The position numbers and the translations under genes are program-made. The notes beneath the pieces are model-generated. The model saw only the letters and a list, made by a program, of their open reading frames with translations. It had not been told where the DNA came from and searched no databases. A stretch of 47,631 nucleotides of DNA, taken from NCBI GenBank assembly GCA_944386285.1, contig CALXAM010000036.1, forward strand, positions 1 through 47,631, in the 5' to 3' direction. Every line of letters begins with the position of its first letter. The stretch's first letter is position 1. Source of the stretch: an uncultured Clostridia bacterium. GTDB lineage: Bacteria; Bacillota; Clostridia; Oscillospirales; Ruminococcaceae. Below, piece by piece: positions 16,264 through 25,237 of this stretch.

Positions 16264-17028
16264 TTATCTTTTTTCCCAGTAAAAACAGGTTTCATCCAAT
16301 AAACAAAGCTGCATGCCGTAAATCGGGCGCAGTGCCGAAAGCAGTGCCTGTCCGAACGATTCGTCCCGCTTGATGATCGAGAGTGTTCGGTTATGCAACA
16401 GATAGACCTCGTCCGCATACGAAAGCGCTAAATTCGGGTCGTGCACGCTTAAGACCGCACAACGTCCCGTTTTCTGAATCAGCGAGGAAACGAGTGTAAG
16501 ATATTCCTGCTGATGTTTTACATCAAGTCCCGCTGTCGGCTCATCTAAAAGCATGAGCGGCGTGTGCTGCATCAACAGCCGTGCCAAACACACAAGTTTC
16601 TGTTCGCCGCCCGAAAGCTCCGAAAACATCCGCTCGCCAAACGACGCACAGCCGACCTCCGAAAGCATTTGTACTGCTTCACGGCGGTATGACTCGCCTG
16701 GTACCTCTGCAAACGAAAGATACGGCGCGGCACCGAGTGTTACAAAGTCGATCACCCGCATCGACGCCTGCGGTGTCTGCTGCGGAAGATACGAAATCTG
16801 TTTGGCTCGCACGCGCGGCTTTAAGGCTTCGAGCGGCTGACCGTCGCACTGAATGCCTCCGGCAGTCGGTGCATGCAGCCCTGCCATCACACGCAAAAGC
16901 GTCGATTTTCCGGAGCCGTTCGGTCCTAACAGAAATACCATGCCGCTTTCGGGAAGTGTAAACGACACATCGGAGAGCACTTCGCGCTTTGAAAATCCGG
17001 CACACAGCCCGTTTGCCGAAAACCTCAA
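16264..17028 (-). CDS. FecCD-type ABC transporter ATP-binding protein
   Basis: This 254-residue ATPase powers the permease encoded just upstream. Walker A is GPNGSGKST (35-43), the signature is LSGGEQKLV and Walker B is LMLLDEPTAGLD; the H-loop histidine lies in SVHDPNLA. The start is TTG 17026-17028, overlapping the permease stop (TTGA), with a G-rich AAAGGGGGCGG site upstream. A longer open frame to 17499 is only the permease gene read out of frame. Its type, the iron-siderophore/cobalamin/molybdate class, fits MolC. Next to xanthine dehydrogenase, molybdate or tungstate is the most economical cargo, but that is inference. Confidence 0.87.
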   Translation of the reverse strand: MRFSANGLCAGFSKREVLSDVSFTLPESGMVFLLGPNGSGKSTLLRVMAGLHAPTAGGIQCDGQPLEALKPRVRAKQISYLPQQTPQASMRVIDFVTLGAAPYLSFAEVPGESYRREAVQMLSEVGCASFGERMFSELSGGEQKLVCLARLLMQHTPLMLLDEPTAGLDVKHQQEYLTLVSSLIQKTGRCAVLSVHDPNLALSYADEVYLLHNRTLSIIKRDESFGQALLSALRPIYGMQLCLLDETCFYWEKR

Positions 17029-18023
17029 AACAGACCGCCCCCTTTTTTCATTCTGCCGAATCGCACGAGCAATACCGCCAAGAATGCGGCGCCGAACAGT
17101 GAGGTAAAAATACTCACGGGAATCTCCACACCGGAAAGCGAGCGCGCACACAAATCCGCCAGTAACAGCAAAATCGAGCCGCACACACAAACCGTTCCTG
17201 TCTGCCCATTTAAGTCTTTTGGTCCCATCAAACGAACAATATGCGGCGCCAGCAAACCAATCCAACTCACGACACCGGCTACCGATACAACGGCTGACAC
17301 CAAAAGCGTCGCACATGCAATCGTCAAAAGCCGCACACGTCCGGGCGAAACGCCGAGACTCTTTGTCTGATCGTCGCCGAGTGACAAGAGCCGCACGCGA
17401 AACCGCAGCAGATATAAAACAATTCCCGCTGGAACCGTCACCACAGTCACTACGATCACCTGCTGCCAGTTTGCGTTCTGAAAACCGCCCATCAGCCAAT
17501 ACTCAATGGCGGGCAGCTCATGCGTGGGGTCAGCCAAGAATTTAAGCAGCATGAGCACTGCCGACGAAAGACTTCCCACTACAATCCCTGCCAAGATCAT
17601 CCCGACCACACGGTCACGCCGCACAAAATGCGCAAGCCAAATGCAGAACACGACCACCAGAATGCCGCACAAAAACGCGCTTGCCTGCACAAACAGCGCC
17701 CCTGCCGGCAAAAACAGGATTGCAAACACTGCGCCGACCGACGCACCGCTTGTCACACCAAGCACGTCGGGCGACACGAGCGGGTTTAAAAATACATTCT
17801 GAAACGCAAGGCCGGACAGTGCGAGCGCACCGCCGCTCACTGCCGTGAGCAGCGCACGCGGCAACCGAATCGAATAAAATACCGCCGACGCCATCTCAGA
17901 CGGCGGATTTCCTGAAAGAACCGCCAAAATATCCGACACAGAAAGCGGATACCGTCCGATACAAACAGAAAGGAGCAATGATGCACCCCAAAGCAGGAAT
18001 AGAATCCAAAACCGTTTGTTCAT
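17025..18023 (-). CDS. FecCD-family ABC transporter permease
   Basis: This 332-residue membrane protein belongs to the BtuC/FecCD family, with eight to ten transmembrane segments. It shows RLPRALLTAVSGGALALSG near residue 55, NPLVSPDVLGVTSGAS near 80, and GVVSWIGLLAPHIVRLMG near 245, the coupling-helix region. Relatives import iron-siderophores, cobalamin, haem or, as Haemophilus MolB, molybdate. It lies 44 bp after the binding-protein gene and overlaps the ATPase gene. The operon continues into xanthine dehydrogenase genes, which points to molybdenum supply. Confidence 0.87.
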   Translation of the reverse strand: MNKRFWILFLLWGASLLLSVCIGRYPLSVSDILAVLSGNPPSEMASAVFYSIRLPRALLTAVSGGALALSGLAFQNVFLNPLVSPDVLGVTSGASVGAVFAILFLPAGALFVQASAFLCGILVVVFCIWLAHFVRRDRVVGMILAGIVVGSLSSAVLMLLKFLADPTHELPAIEYWLMGGFQNANWQQVIVVTVVTVPAGIVLYLLRFRVRLLSLGDDQTKSLGVSPGRVRLLTIACATLLVSAVVSVAGVVSWIGLLAPHIVRLMGPKDLNGQTGTVCVCGSILLLLADLCARSLSGVEIPVSIFTSLFGAAFLAVLLVRFGRMKKGGGLF

Positions 18024-18067
18024 GCAGCACGCTCCTTCGTGTTGTATTATTTTGAATTGGTATTTTC

Positions 18068-19102
18068 TTATGCAGCTGTATCAACCGAAACGGAAATACC
18101 GAAATAATTCTGATAAAATTCCTCTGTCGCCTCTTTGACTTCATCTGCGGTTACAACGTCCGGATGCAGTGCATTGGCAAGCCATAAAACGCCCAACACA
18201 CTCGATGCTGTCGGATAGTCCCACGGTTCAATATTGCTCGGGAACGTAAAGACACAGTTGTTTTTCACTGCATCAACAGAGGAGAATTGTGCGATAAAAT
18301 CTTCTTTGCTGCTCTCGCAGTACGAAACGAGATACACCTGCGAAGGATTCCATGAAAGAAGCTGTTCTGCCGAGATCTCCACCCACTGGCTGTCTTCGAT
18401 CGATCCTGCCACATTGACACCACCGCAGAGTGTAATCAGATCATCCTGATACATGCCTTTGCCAGCAGTCCGCAGAAGATCACTGCCCGCAAGATAGACG
18501 GTCGGTTTATCGGTGAGATCTTTTGTCCGTGCGGACACGTCTTCCATCACTTCTTTATAATAGGAGATAAATTCATCTGCTTTTTCTTCGCATCCGGTTG
18601 CTTTGCCGAGCATCTCGACAGTTTCTAAGAAGGTGTCGAGTGTCTCCGGATCAATCACGATCACCGGGATATTAAGTGCTTCAAACTGCGCTGCGGAATC
18701 GGCAAGTTTTTTCGGAAGTACAACCAGATCCGGCGAAAGTGCCGCGGTTTCTTCAACGTTGATGCCTTTGCCCGAACCGACTGCCGGCAATTCCAAAAAT
18801 TCCGGCGCTGCCAGTTTATAAAGCTCGCGGGTATCCGCTTTCATTTCGATACCAACGACTTTTTCGCGTGCGCCGATCGCAATCAGCAGCGAGCTTGACA
18901 GATAGTAAGCAGAAACAACTTTTTCTGCCGGTTTTTCGAGTGTCACCTCACGGCCTGCATGGTCAGTAATCGTAATTTCTGTGCTCTGCACAGAAGATTC
19001 CGGTGTATTGGGGCTTTCCACAGTCTGCGGCGCTCCACATCCTGCCAGCATAGACATCACGAAGGAAAGTGCAAGAATCAGGGAAATCAGCTTTGTTTTC
19101 AT
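18068..19102 (-). CDS. TroA/FecB-type ABC transporter substrate-binding lipoprotein
   Basis: This 344-residue protein captures the cargo outside the membrane. Its signal peptide ends in the lipobox LAGC, so C22 is the lipid-bearing cysteine. The mature part starts with a Ser/Thr/Pro linker, then ITITDHAGREVTLEKPAEKVVS, a hallmark of helical-backbone metal receptors. VVLPKKLADS and SDLLRTAGKGMYQDDLI follow. The start at ATG 19100-19102 follows AAGGAAG. It is the first gene of a seven-gene operon ending in mocA. Molybdate or tungstate is suggested by context; iron chelates or cobalamin are alternatives. Confidence 0.85.
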   Translation of the reverse strand: MKTKLISLILALSFVMSMLAGCGAPQTVESPNTPESSVQSTEITITDHAGREVTLEKPAEKVVSAYYLSSSLLIAIGAREKVVGIEMKADTRELYKLAAPEFLELPAVGSGKGINVEETAALSPDLVVLPKKLADSAAQFEALNIPVIVIDPETLDTFLETVEMLGKATGCEEKADEFISYYKEVMEDVSARTKDLTDKPTVYLAGSDLLRTAGKGMYQDDLITLCGGVNVAGSIEDSQWVEISAEQLLSWNPSQVYLVSYCESSKEDFIAQFSSVDAVKNNCVFTFPSNIEPWDYPTASSVLGVLWLANALHPDVVTADEVKEATEEFYQNYFGISVSVDTAA

Positions 19103-19138
19103 CGAGTGATACTTCCTTTCTTTACTCTCTTTAATTTT

Positions 19139-19167
19139 ATTATATCGGGATTTGTCATATAAAACAA
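19139..19167 (-). promoter_or_regulatory. Promoter of the transporter-xanthine dehydrogenase operon
   Basis: On the minus strand TTGTTT (19162-19167), a 17-bp spacer and TATAAT (19139-19144) lie just before the binding-protein gene. The -35 box overlaps the T run of the preceding terminator. No ModE-type or molybdenum-cofactor element was recognised in the short leader. Confidence 0.6.
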
Positions 19168-19219
19168 GGGCTGTCCTCAACAAAAGACGCTTTCTGCGCC
19201 CAGCATTGAAGACAGCCCT
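19167..19219 (-). terminator. Terminator after the xanthine permease gene
   Basis: AGGGCTGTC with TCAA (19167-19180) pairs with TTGAAGACAGCCCT (19206-19219) around a 25-base loop. TTGTTTTA follows on the minus strand. It separates the permease from the downstream operon, whose promoter starts here. Confidence 0.75.
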
Positions 19220-19236
19220 GGGAATCCTGCCGTTAT

Positions 19237-20580
19237 TTATTGATCTGAAGAAACGGTTTGTGCTTCTTCTTTTTTCTCTTCCTTTTTATCTTTTGGAAGA
19301 ATCAAGTTTGCAACAGTTGCAATCACAAATGTCATAATAATACCGTTCTGTGCAAAGATCTGACCAACCCAATCAGGAAGAAGTCCGAGCGAATCGGGAA
19401 CCATACCGATACCGACACCCAAACCAAGCGCAAGCGCCACAATCATGCCGTTGCGTCCGTCCAGGTTTTCACGCTGCAATGAACGCATACCGCTGACAAG
19501 AATCATCGCAAACATGATAACTGCTGCACCGCCAAGTACAGACTGCGGCATCACCGAAAAGATTGCGGACAGCTTCGGAATAAAACCGCACAGCAGCAAG
19601 AACACAGCTCCGGTCATGATGCAGAAACGATTGACGACTTTGGTGACTGCAACAAGACCAACGTTTTGGCTGAATGACGTATTCGGAAGCACACCGAATA
19701 ATGCAGCAATCAAGCTGCCAACGCCGTCTGCAATGACACCGCCGGAAAGTTCTTTATCCGTTGGCTCACGGTCAAGGCCGCCGTTGGTGATACCGGAAAT
19801 ATCGCCGACCGTTTCGACCGCTGTTGCCACGAACATAATTGCCATTGCAATAATTGCCTGCCAGTTAAAAGACATCTCTACCGGAAGGAAATGCGGCAAG
19901 CTGATCCAAGGCGCTTCTTTGACCTGCGTAAAGTCAACCATTCCCATGCAGATTGCTACGATATAGCCCACCACAATACCGATCAGAACCGAAGAAACAC
20001 TCATAAATCTTTTGGTATACTGTTTTAATACCACGATGGTAATGACGACAATCATGCCAATCAGCAAATGTTTCGGATCGCCGAAATCAGCGGCACCTGA
20101 TCCACCTGCAAAATAGTTGACGCCAACCGGAAGAAGCGACAAGCCGATCGACATAATAACAAGACTTGTCACAACCGGCGGGAACAATTTCTTAAGCGGT
20201 TTAATGAAAAAGCCGAGAACGATCTCAAGCAGCGCACCGGTAAGCGATGCACCAATGATAGAACCGTATCCATATGTTGCGCCAATACTTTTACAAGTGC
20301 CGATAAAACCTGAACTGGTGCCCATTACAACCGGAAGTGCACAGCCCACTTTCCAAATCGGATACAACTGAATCAGCGTCGTAATTCCCGCAACGAGCAT
20401 CGCATTCTGAATCAGATTCATTTTTAAAGTTTCATCCATATTGATCAATCCACAAATGATCAACAGTGGTGAAACATTTCCCAAAAACATTGCGAGCACA
20501 TGCTGAATTCCAAGCGGAATCGCTTTTCTGAGCGGAACAACACCATTGAGCTCGTAAATACTGCCCTGTGCCTGTTTCAT
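19237..20580 (-). CDS. NCS2 family xanthine/uracil permease
   Basis: This 447-residue membrane protein has about 12-14 helices and belongs to the nucleobase/ascorbate transporter family. The signature QNVGLVAVTK (near 310) matches QNxGxxxxT[RK], and ETVGDISGITNGG (near 265) is the conserved segment before it. The Glu and Gln in these two blocks bind purines in family members. The C terminus is charged (KKEEKKEE). GGGAG precedes the ATG at 20580. The xanthine dehydrogenase operon directly downstream makes xanthine or urate the likely substrate. Uracil is possible. Confidence 0.87.
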   Translation of the reverse strand: MKQAQGSIYELNGVVPLRKAIPLGIQHVLAMFLGNVSPLLIICGLINMDETLKMNLIQNAMLVAGITTLIQLYPIWKVGCALPVVMGTSSGFIGTCKSIGATYGYGSIIGASLTGALLEIVLGFFIKPLKKLFPPVVTSLVIMSIGLSLLPVGVNYFAGGSGAADFGDPKHLLIGMIVVITIVVLKQYTKRFMSVSSVLIGIVVGYIVAICMGMVDFTQVKEAPWISLPHFLPVEMSFNWQAIIAMAIMFVATAVETVGDISGITNGGLDREPTDKELSGGVIADGVGSLIAALFGVLPNTSFSQNVGLVAVTKVVNRFCIMTGAVFLLLCGFIPKLSAIFSVMPQSVLGGAAVIMFAMILVSGMRSLQRENLDGRNGMIVALALGLGVGIGMVPDSLGLLPDWVGQIFAQNGIIMTFVIATVANLILPKDKKEEKKEEAQTVSSDQ

Positions 20581-20857
20581 ATCACAAAACTCCCTATTCT
20601 TTTTTGCGCGTTCTTTTCCAAGTTTTCCTTGTAAAACGAGCGCAGAAACATTTAGATTTTATCATACAGCACTTCGTTTTTCCAGATAATATTCATGTTT
20701 TCTTAACACAAAATTAAAATTCAGAACCATGCATTAAAACACGAAAATATAATTGTTTGTTTTTGTCGTTTTTTACGGCAATCTTTTTGTGGATTTTTGT
20801 AACATAGCGTGGTATCATGATTGGTGTTTGTATGGATAAAGAGAAAGGACTGTTTTC
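20581..20857. other. Divergent intergenic region between the purine permease and MFS genes
   Basis: This 277-bp AT-rich stretch separates two divergent transporter genes. I looked for a purine riboswitch core and did not find one. TATGAT near 20664 on the minus strand and TATCAT near 20813 on the plus strand are possible -10 boxes with poor -35 partners. I see no other structure. Confidence 0.3.
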
Positions 20858-22039
20858 ATGTCGATTCGCACGAATTTTAATCACACCATTGCAGCCAGTT
20901 ATATTGGCTATGTTTCACAAGCGATTGTCAACAATTTTGCACCACTTTTATTTTTAACGTTCCAATCGACATTTTCCATTCCGCTTGAGCAAATCACAAT
21001 GCTTGTAACCATCAACTTTGGTCTTCAGCTCTTTATTGACTTTGTCTGCGCAAAACTGATCCACAAAATCGGATATCGAACCGCAACTGTTGCGGCACAT
21101 CTTTTTACAGCGGTTGGTCTTGCATGTATGGCAATTCTTCCGATGCTGCTCGACAATGCGTATATCGGACTTTTAATATCGGTGGTTCTTTATGCGATCG
21201 GCGGCGGTATTGTAGAAGTCGTCATCAGTCCAATCGTAGAAGCTTGTCCGACAAAGCACAAAGAAGCTGCAATGAGCTTGCTCCACTCATTTTACTGCTG
21301 GGGAAGTGTTGCGGTTATTTTACTTTCCACAGGGTTCTTCACTGTTTTCGGCATTTCATCTTGGCAGACACTCGCTTTACTGTGGGCAATCGTCCCTGCA
21401 ATCAATGCAATCTATTTTGCACTTGTGCCTATTCGGACACTGGAAGAAAGTACCGGAACAACGCTGTCATTAAAACAGATATTAACACGTCCTGTTTTTT
21501 GGGTATTCATGCTGTTAATGGTTTGTGCAGGTGCATCAGAACAGGCAATGAGCCAGTGGGCATCTGCTTTCGCAGAAAGCGGTCTTCATGTTTCAAAGAC
21601 AATCGGCGATCTTGCAGGTCCCTGCTTATTTGCTGTTTTAATGGGAACCTCCCGTGCGCTATATGCAAAATTCAGCGAAAAACTTGATTTGCGCAACGCA
21701 ATGTTTGCAAGCGGAATCCTGTGTATCCTGTCCTATTTGATCGCCTCACTCTCTCCGATTCCCGCACTCTCACTGATCGGATGCGGTCTGTGTGGATTAT
21801 CTGTCGGTCTGTTCTGGCCCGGAACATTCAGTCTTGCAGCCAAAACGCTTCCGGGAAGCACCGCGATGTTTGCACTATTTGCTTTAGCAGGTGATCTAGG
21901 CTGTGCAAGCGGTCCCACACTCGTTGGAACCATTTCAGGATTTTTAGGCGGAAATTTAAAATCAGGCATTTTGTTCGCCGTATGTTTTCCGATTCTCTTA
22001 TGTATTGGTTTATTTCTATATAGAAAAAGAAACAAATAA
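20858..22039 (+). CDS. Major facilitator superfamily transporter
   Basis: This 393-residue protein has about 12 transmembrane segments in two halves. The cytoplasmic loop after helix 2 reads AKLIHKIGYRTA, a degenerate MFS motif A, and IGGGIVEVVISP lies in helix 4. The general pattern resembles FucP-like sugar permeases, but no substrate residues can be recognised. AAAGGA precedes ATG 20858. It is a single gene between divergent purine genes and a tRNA cluster, so context gives no cargo. Confidence 0.8.
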   Translation: MSIRTNFNHTIAASYIGYVSQAIVNNFAPLLFLTFQSTFSIPLEQITMLVTINFGLQLFIDFVCAKLIHKIGYRTATVAAHLFTAVGLACMAILPMLLDNAYIGLLISVVLYAIGGGIVEVVISPIVEACPTKHKEAAMSLLHSFYCWGSVAVILLSTGFFTVFGISSWQTLALLWAIVPAINAIYFALVPIRTLEESTGTTLSLKQILTRPVFWVFMLLMVCAGASEQAMSQWASAFAESGLHVSKTIGDLAGPCLFAVLMGTSRALYAKFSEKLDLRNAMFASGILCILSYLIASLSPIPALSLIGCGLCGLSVGLFWPGTFSLAAKTLPGSTAMFALFALAGDLGCASGPTLVGTISGFLGGNLKSGILFAVCFPILLCIGLFLYRKRNK

Positions 22040-22081
22040 TTCTCGCATACTATATTCATTTAATTTTTTTAAAAAAACATA

Positions 22082-22110
22082 TTGACAACAAAAGCCGAAT
22101 ATAGTATAAT
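22082..22110 (+). promoter_or_regulatory. Consensus promoter of the tRNA cluster
   Basis: TTGACA (22082-22087), a 17-bp spacer and TATAAT (22105-22110) match the consensus fully. They lie 57 bp upstream of tRNA-Phe, as expected for a stable RNA operon. Confidence 0.9.
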
Positions 22111-22167
22111 AACTTTCGTCGCTGAGAAAGACATCAAACATGTAATGATCAGTGTTCCGGTTTTTGG

Positions 22168-22243
<76 letters not shown>

Positions 22244-22248
22244 ATTTT

Positions 22249-22324
22249 GCGGATGTAGCTCATCTGGTAGAGCGCCACCTTGCCAAGGTGGAGGTAGCGA
22301 GTTCGAGCCTCGTCATCCGCTCCA
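22249..22324 (+). tRNA. tRNA-Gly (anticodon GCC)
   Basis: The acceptor arm begins GCGGATG and pairs with CATCCGC. The anticodon arm is CCACC-TTGCCAA-GGTGG. The discriminator is T (U in RNA) and CCA is encoded. It starts five bases after tRNA-Phe. Confidence 0.96.
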
Positions 22325-22328
22325 ATAA

Positions 22329-22402
22329 GGCGCTATAGCCAAGTGGTAAGGCAGAGGACTGCAACTCCTTCACCCCCAGTTCAAATCTGGGTGGCGCCTC
22401 CA
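22329..22402 (+). tRNA. tRNA-Cys (anticodon GCA)
   Basis: The 74-base cloverleaf has acceptor GGCGCTA/TGGCGCC and anticodon loop CTGCAAC. The discriminator is U and CCA is encoded. Its UCCA end is the partner expected by the UGGA of the cysteine T-box before cysE in this window. Confidence 0.96.
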
Positions 22403-22404
22403 TA

Positions 22405-22434
22405 AAAACGCGTAACCATAAGGTTACGCGTTTT
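22405..22434 (+). terminator. Terminator of the tRNA cluster
   Basis: AAAACGCGTAACC (22405-22417) pairs with GGTTACGCGTTTT (22422-22434) around ATAA. A T-rich tail follows immediately. Confidence 0.9.
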
Positions 22435-22557
22435 TTCTTTATAGACTTCGTACAAGAGACAAACTCTAAAAATTGCTGTTCCGATTTACATTCCAATTCT
22501 TCATACTGCTTTGCCGAATTTAAAGGAGCATCTTCCGATATCTATTTTATTTTTCCG

Positions 22558-22626
22558 TTGCTTTGCGCGCAAGAATACATTATAGTTAATCTTAGGTTCA
22601 GCAATCTGTTTTATCGAGTAAGGAGG
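22558..22626 (+). promoter_or_regulatory. Promoter, operator-like palindrome and ribosome site of the GH32 operon
   Basis: TTGCTT (22558-22563), a 17-bp spacer and TATAGT (22581-22586) form a promoter. The palindrome TTGCGCGCAA (22563-22572) begins at the last base of the -35 box and runs into the spacer, so it could be a repressor site. AGGAGG (22621-22626) selects ATG 22635. Confidence 0.55.
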
Positions 22627-22634
22627 CATGATTG

Positions 22635-24215
22635 ATGCAAATCGAAGTCAAACATAAATATCTGATTTTTCCTGTGAACACCCTTTCTTCTTACAAAAAA
22701 ATGATGATTTCCTGCGATAAAAAACTGGAATATACGTTGGATATCCGTCTTGATCACCTTTCTCCGGATTTTTACGCATATATTGACGTATCGCAATATA
22801 TGGGCAAGATTCTATCTGTTTCAGTTGATCCGGAAATGGAATTTTCATTTGAAGAATCAGATACAATGAACATTCCATCCTTGTATCAAGAGCCGTACCG
22901 GCCGCAGGTGCATTTTACCACGAAAAACGGTTGGATAAACGATCCAAACGGCCTGGTTTATATCAATGGACAATATCATATGTTTTACCAGCATAATCCG
23001 TGCGAAAATAAATGGAACAATATGCATTGGGGACATGCCGTAAGCACGGATCTGATACACTGGGAAGAAAGAGAGATTGCGCTTTTCCCCGATAAAACCG
23101 GTGCAATGTTTTCCGGAAGCGCAATCGTTGACGAAAGAAATTTACTTGGCCTGCAGGCAGGCGACACACCAACTGTTCTTTTGTATTACACCGCGACAAA
23201 TCCGTTCAGTCAATACATTGCGTATTCTACAGACTCTCTTAAAACAATCAAGAAATACAGTGGTTCTCCTGCTGTTCCGCATATCGTTGGTTCTAACCGA
23301 GACCCAAAGGTCGTTTTCTGCGAAGAGTGGGATGCTTACGCAATGGCTTTGTATCTTGAAGAGGATATTTATGGAATATTAAAATCCAACGATCTGCTTC
23401 ATTGGAATCTTGTTCAAAAGCTTGCGCTGCCGGGAGACAACGAATGTCCTGATTTATTCCCTATTACTGCAGATGATGGAAACCGAAAATGGGTATTGAT
23501 CGGTGCACACGACCGTTATATCATCGGTGACATGGGCGACGATGGATTTCATCCGATTCAAGAAGCACAATCCCTGCATTATGGAAAAAGCGCGTATGCA
23601 GGACAAACGTTTTCGGCTATGCCAAACGGCAGAGTAATCCGGATTGATTGGGACAAATGGGATATTAAAACGCCAAACATCTGCGGACAAATGAGCTTTC
23701 CTGAGGAACTCACATTAAAAGAAATCGACGGTATTTACTATGTTTGCGCGCACCCGATCAAAGAGATTGCATGCATCTATGATAAAAGCGAATTCATAGA
23801 GGGATTTACTGTACACGCAAATACCCCAAAAAGAATCCCGCTTACGCCAACGCCTTATCTCATCAAAATGAACATTGAGCCTGATACTTCAGCACAGCTT
23901 GCACTCAAAATTTTCGGTATTGATATTTTTCTAAACCAGTCAGATAACAGTATAAAAATAAGCGACAGTTCGGCGCCCATTACACTGACGTCAGAAAAAT
24001 GGGAAATAATCCTGCTTGTAGACAGATGCAGCGCAGAGTTATATCTTGACGACGGGAAGATTTATCTTGGTACAGTAGATGAGAAAACATATTGTGATTA
24101 TAATCTTCCCTATTTGGAAATGAGGGCGGACACGGATTGCACGATCAAAAATATGGAACTTCACTCTCTGAAATCGATTTGGGGGAACGAACATGAAACT
24201 ACTTTCATTCGGTGA
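22635..24215 (+). CDS. GH32 beta-fructosidase (intracellular)
   Basis: This 526-residue enzyme would release fructose from sucrose, sucrose phosphate or fructans. The catalytic triad is visible: nucleophile D103 in WINDPNG, D223 in NRDPK, and acid/base E270 in ECPDLF. MFYQHNP, HWGHAVSTDLIHW and the C-terminal beta sandwich (from about 400) are typical. An extra domain of roughly 85 residues precedes the propeller and is not a signal peptide, so the enzyme is cytoplasmic. The next gene overlaps it by 23 bp and encodes a fructokinase, which fits fructose release from an imported fructooligosaccharide. No PTS or other transporter lies beside them. Confidence 0.9.
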   Translation: MQIEVKHKYLIFPVNTLSSYKKMMISCDKKLEYTLDIRLDHLSPDFYAYIDVSQYMGKILSVSVDPEMEFSFEESDTMNIPSLYQEPYRPQVHFTTKNGWINDPNGLVYINGQYHMFYQHNPCENKWNNMHWGHAVSTDLIHWEEREIALFPDKTGAMFSGSAIVDERNLLGLQAGDTPTVLLYYTATNPFSQYIAYSTDSLKTIKKYSGSPAVPHIVGSNRDPKVVFCEEWDAYAMALYLEEDIYGILKSNDLLHWNLVQKLALPGDNECPDLFPITADDGNRKWVLIGAHDRYIIGDMGDDGFHPIQEAQSLHYGKSAYAGQTFSAMPNGRVIRIDWDKWDIKTPNICGQMSFPEELTLKEIDGIYYVCAHPIKEIACIYDKSEFIEGFTVHANTPKRIPLTPTPYLIKMNIEPDTSAQLALKIFGIDIFLNQSDNSIKISDSSAPITLTSEKWEIILLVDRCSAELYLDDGKIYLGTVDEKTYCDYNLPYLEMRADTDCTIKNMELHSLKSIWGNEHETTFIR

Positions 24216-25092
24216 AATCATTTGGGACATCTATAGCCAAAATGAGCAGACTTTAGGTGGCGCACCGCTGAATTTCGCTGCTTATGCGACTCTGTTGGGA
24301 GACACTGCGTGGGTGGCTTCTTCTGTGGGAAACGATCCATTAGGGCAAAAAGCCATTGAACAAATCAAAGAACTTGGCGTAAAAACCGAATATATTGTAG
24401 TCTCAGAAGAAAAAGAAACCGGTCAATGCCGTATATCTCTCGATCAAAATGGGGTACCTTCTTACAATATTCTCGAAGATGTGTCATATGATTATATTTC
24501 TTTACCTGATAAATTGCCTACGGGCTTTGACACCATCGCTTTTGGGACGCTTGCATTACGCAGGGGGCATAACAGAGCAAAATTAAAAAATGTATTAATA
24601 AATAACAGTTTTTCTGAAATATATACCGATTTAAACCTTCGCTCTCCTTTTTACTCTGAGGAAAGCATTGATTTCTGTCTTTCCAATGCAACAATCGTAA
24701 AAATCAGTGATGAAGAATTGCCTTTGGTCACACAAACGTTGTTTCATGAAACTTTGAATTTGCAGGATGCGGCGGCTTCTATAACGAAAAAATATTCTCA
24801 AATAAAACTGTTGTTAATCACTTGTGGCGCAAAAGGCGCTTTTTGTTATGATTGTCAAAACGAAAAAACGTACAACTGTCCTTCGGAACCTGTTCCCGTC
24901 ATATCAACCGTCGGCGCAGGAGACAGCTTTGGTGCAAGTTTTTTAACAATATATAATAAAACAAAAGACATCCCGTACGCTCTTAAAGTATCAGCAAAAA
25001 TCAGTGCTTTTGTTGTCGCTCACAAGGAAGCCATTCCTGGAGCTGCTAAAAACTTTATCGAACATCTCATATCCGACAAAAAGGAATACTAA
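24193..25092 (+). CDS. PfkB-family fructokinase
   Basis: This 299-residue sugar kinase would phosphorylate fructose set free by the GH32 enzyme. LGGAPLNFAA (21-30) is the first PfkB motif and STVGAGDSFGASF (238-250) the second, with catalytic D244 and the anion-hole glycines. The gene starts inside the end of the GH32 gene with GGGGGAAC as ribosome site, indicating coupling. Fructokinase is chosen over other PfkB kinases because of the GGAPLN form and this context. Confidence 0.88.
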   Translation: MKLLSFGEIIWDIYSQNEQTLGGAPLNFAAYATLLGDTAWVASSVGNDPLGQKAIEQIKELGVKTEYIVVSEEKETGQCRISLDQNGVPSYNILEDVSYDYISLPDKLPTGFDTIAFGTLALRRGHNRAKLKNVLINNSFSEIYTDLNLRSPFYSEESIDFCLSNATIVKISDEELPLVTQTLFHETLNLQDAAASITKKYSQIKLLLITCGAKGAFCYDCQNEKTYNCPSEPVPVISTVGAGDSFGASFLTIYNKTKDIPYALKVSAKISAFVVAHKEAIPGAAKNFIEHLISDKKEY

Positions 25093-25194
25093 TATCTGAT
25101 ACATCTCACAAATGACAAGGTTTTAAAGATCTCGGTTACAGAAGTTCGGCCTCCTGCTAAACAGCATGAATTATTTTTCTATTTTTAATACACA

Positions 25195-25226
25195 AAAAAG
25201 CATGAACCGCTCTGTTCATGCTTTTT
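25195..25226. terminator. Bidirectional terminator between the fructokinase and ABC permease genes
   Basis: AAAAAGCATGAAC (25195-25207) and GTTCATGCTTTTT (25214-25226) form a 13-bp stem with a six-base loop. It stands between two convergent genes and has T runs on both strands. Confidence 0.88.
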
Positions 25227-25237
25227 CTTTTTATTTT

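Noticed and set aside
16251..16418. N-terminal extension of the FAD subunit of xanthine dehydrogenase
   Set aside because: It overlaps the end of the ATPase gene and precedes the ribosome site that serves the TTG at 16250.
17029..17499. N-terminal extension of the ABC ATPase by about 157 residues
   Set aside because: It is the permease gene read in another frame. A ribosome site and TTG start occur at 17028, and the ATPase domain begins there.
20581..20857. Purine riboswitch before the xanthine permease
   Set aside because: The conserved core elements of the purine aptamer were not found in the leader.
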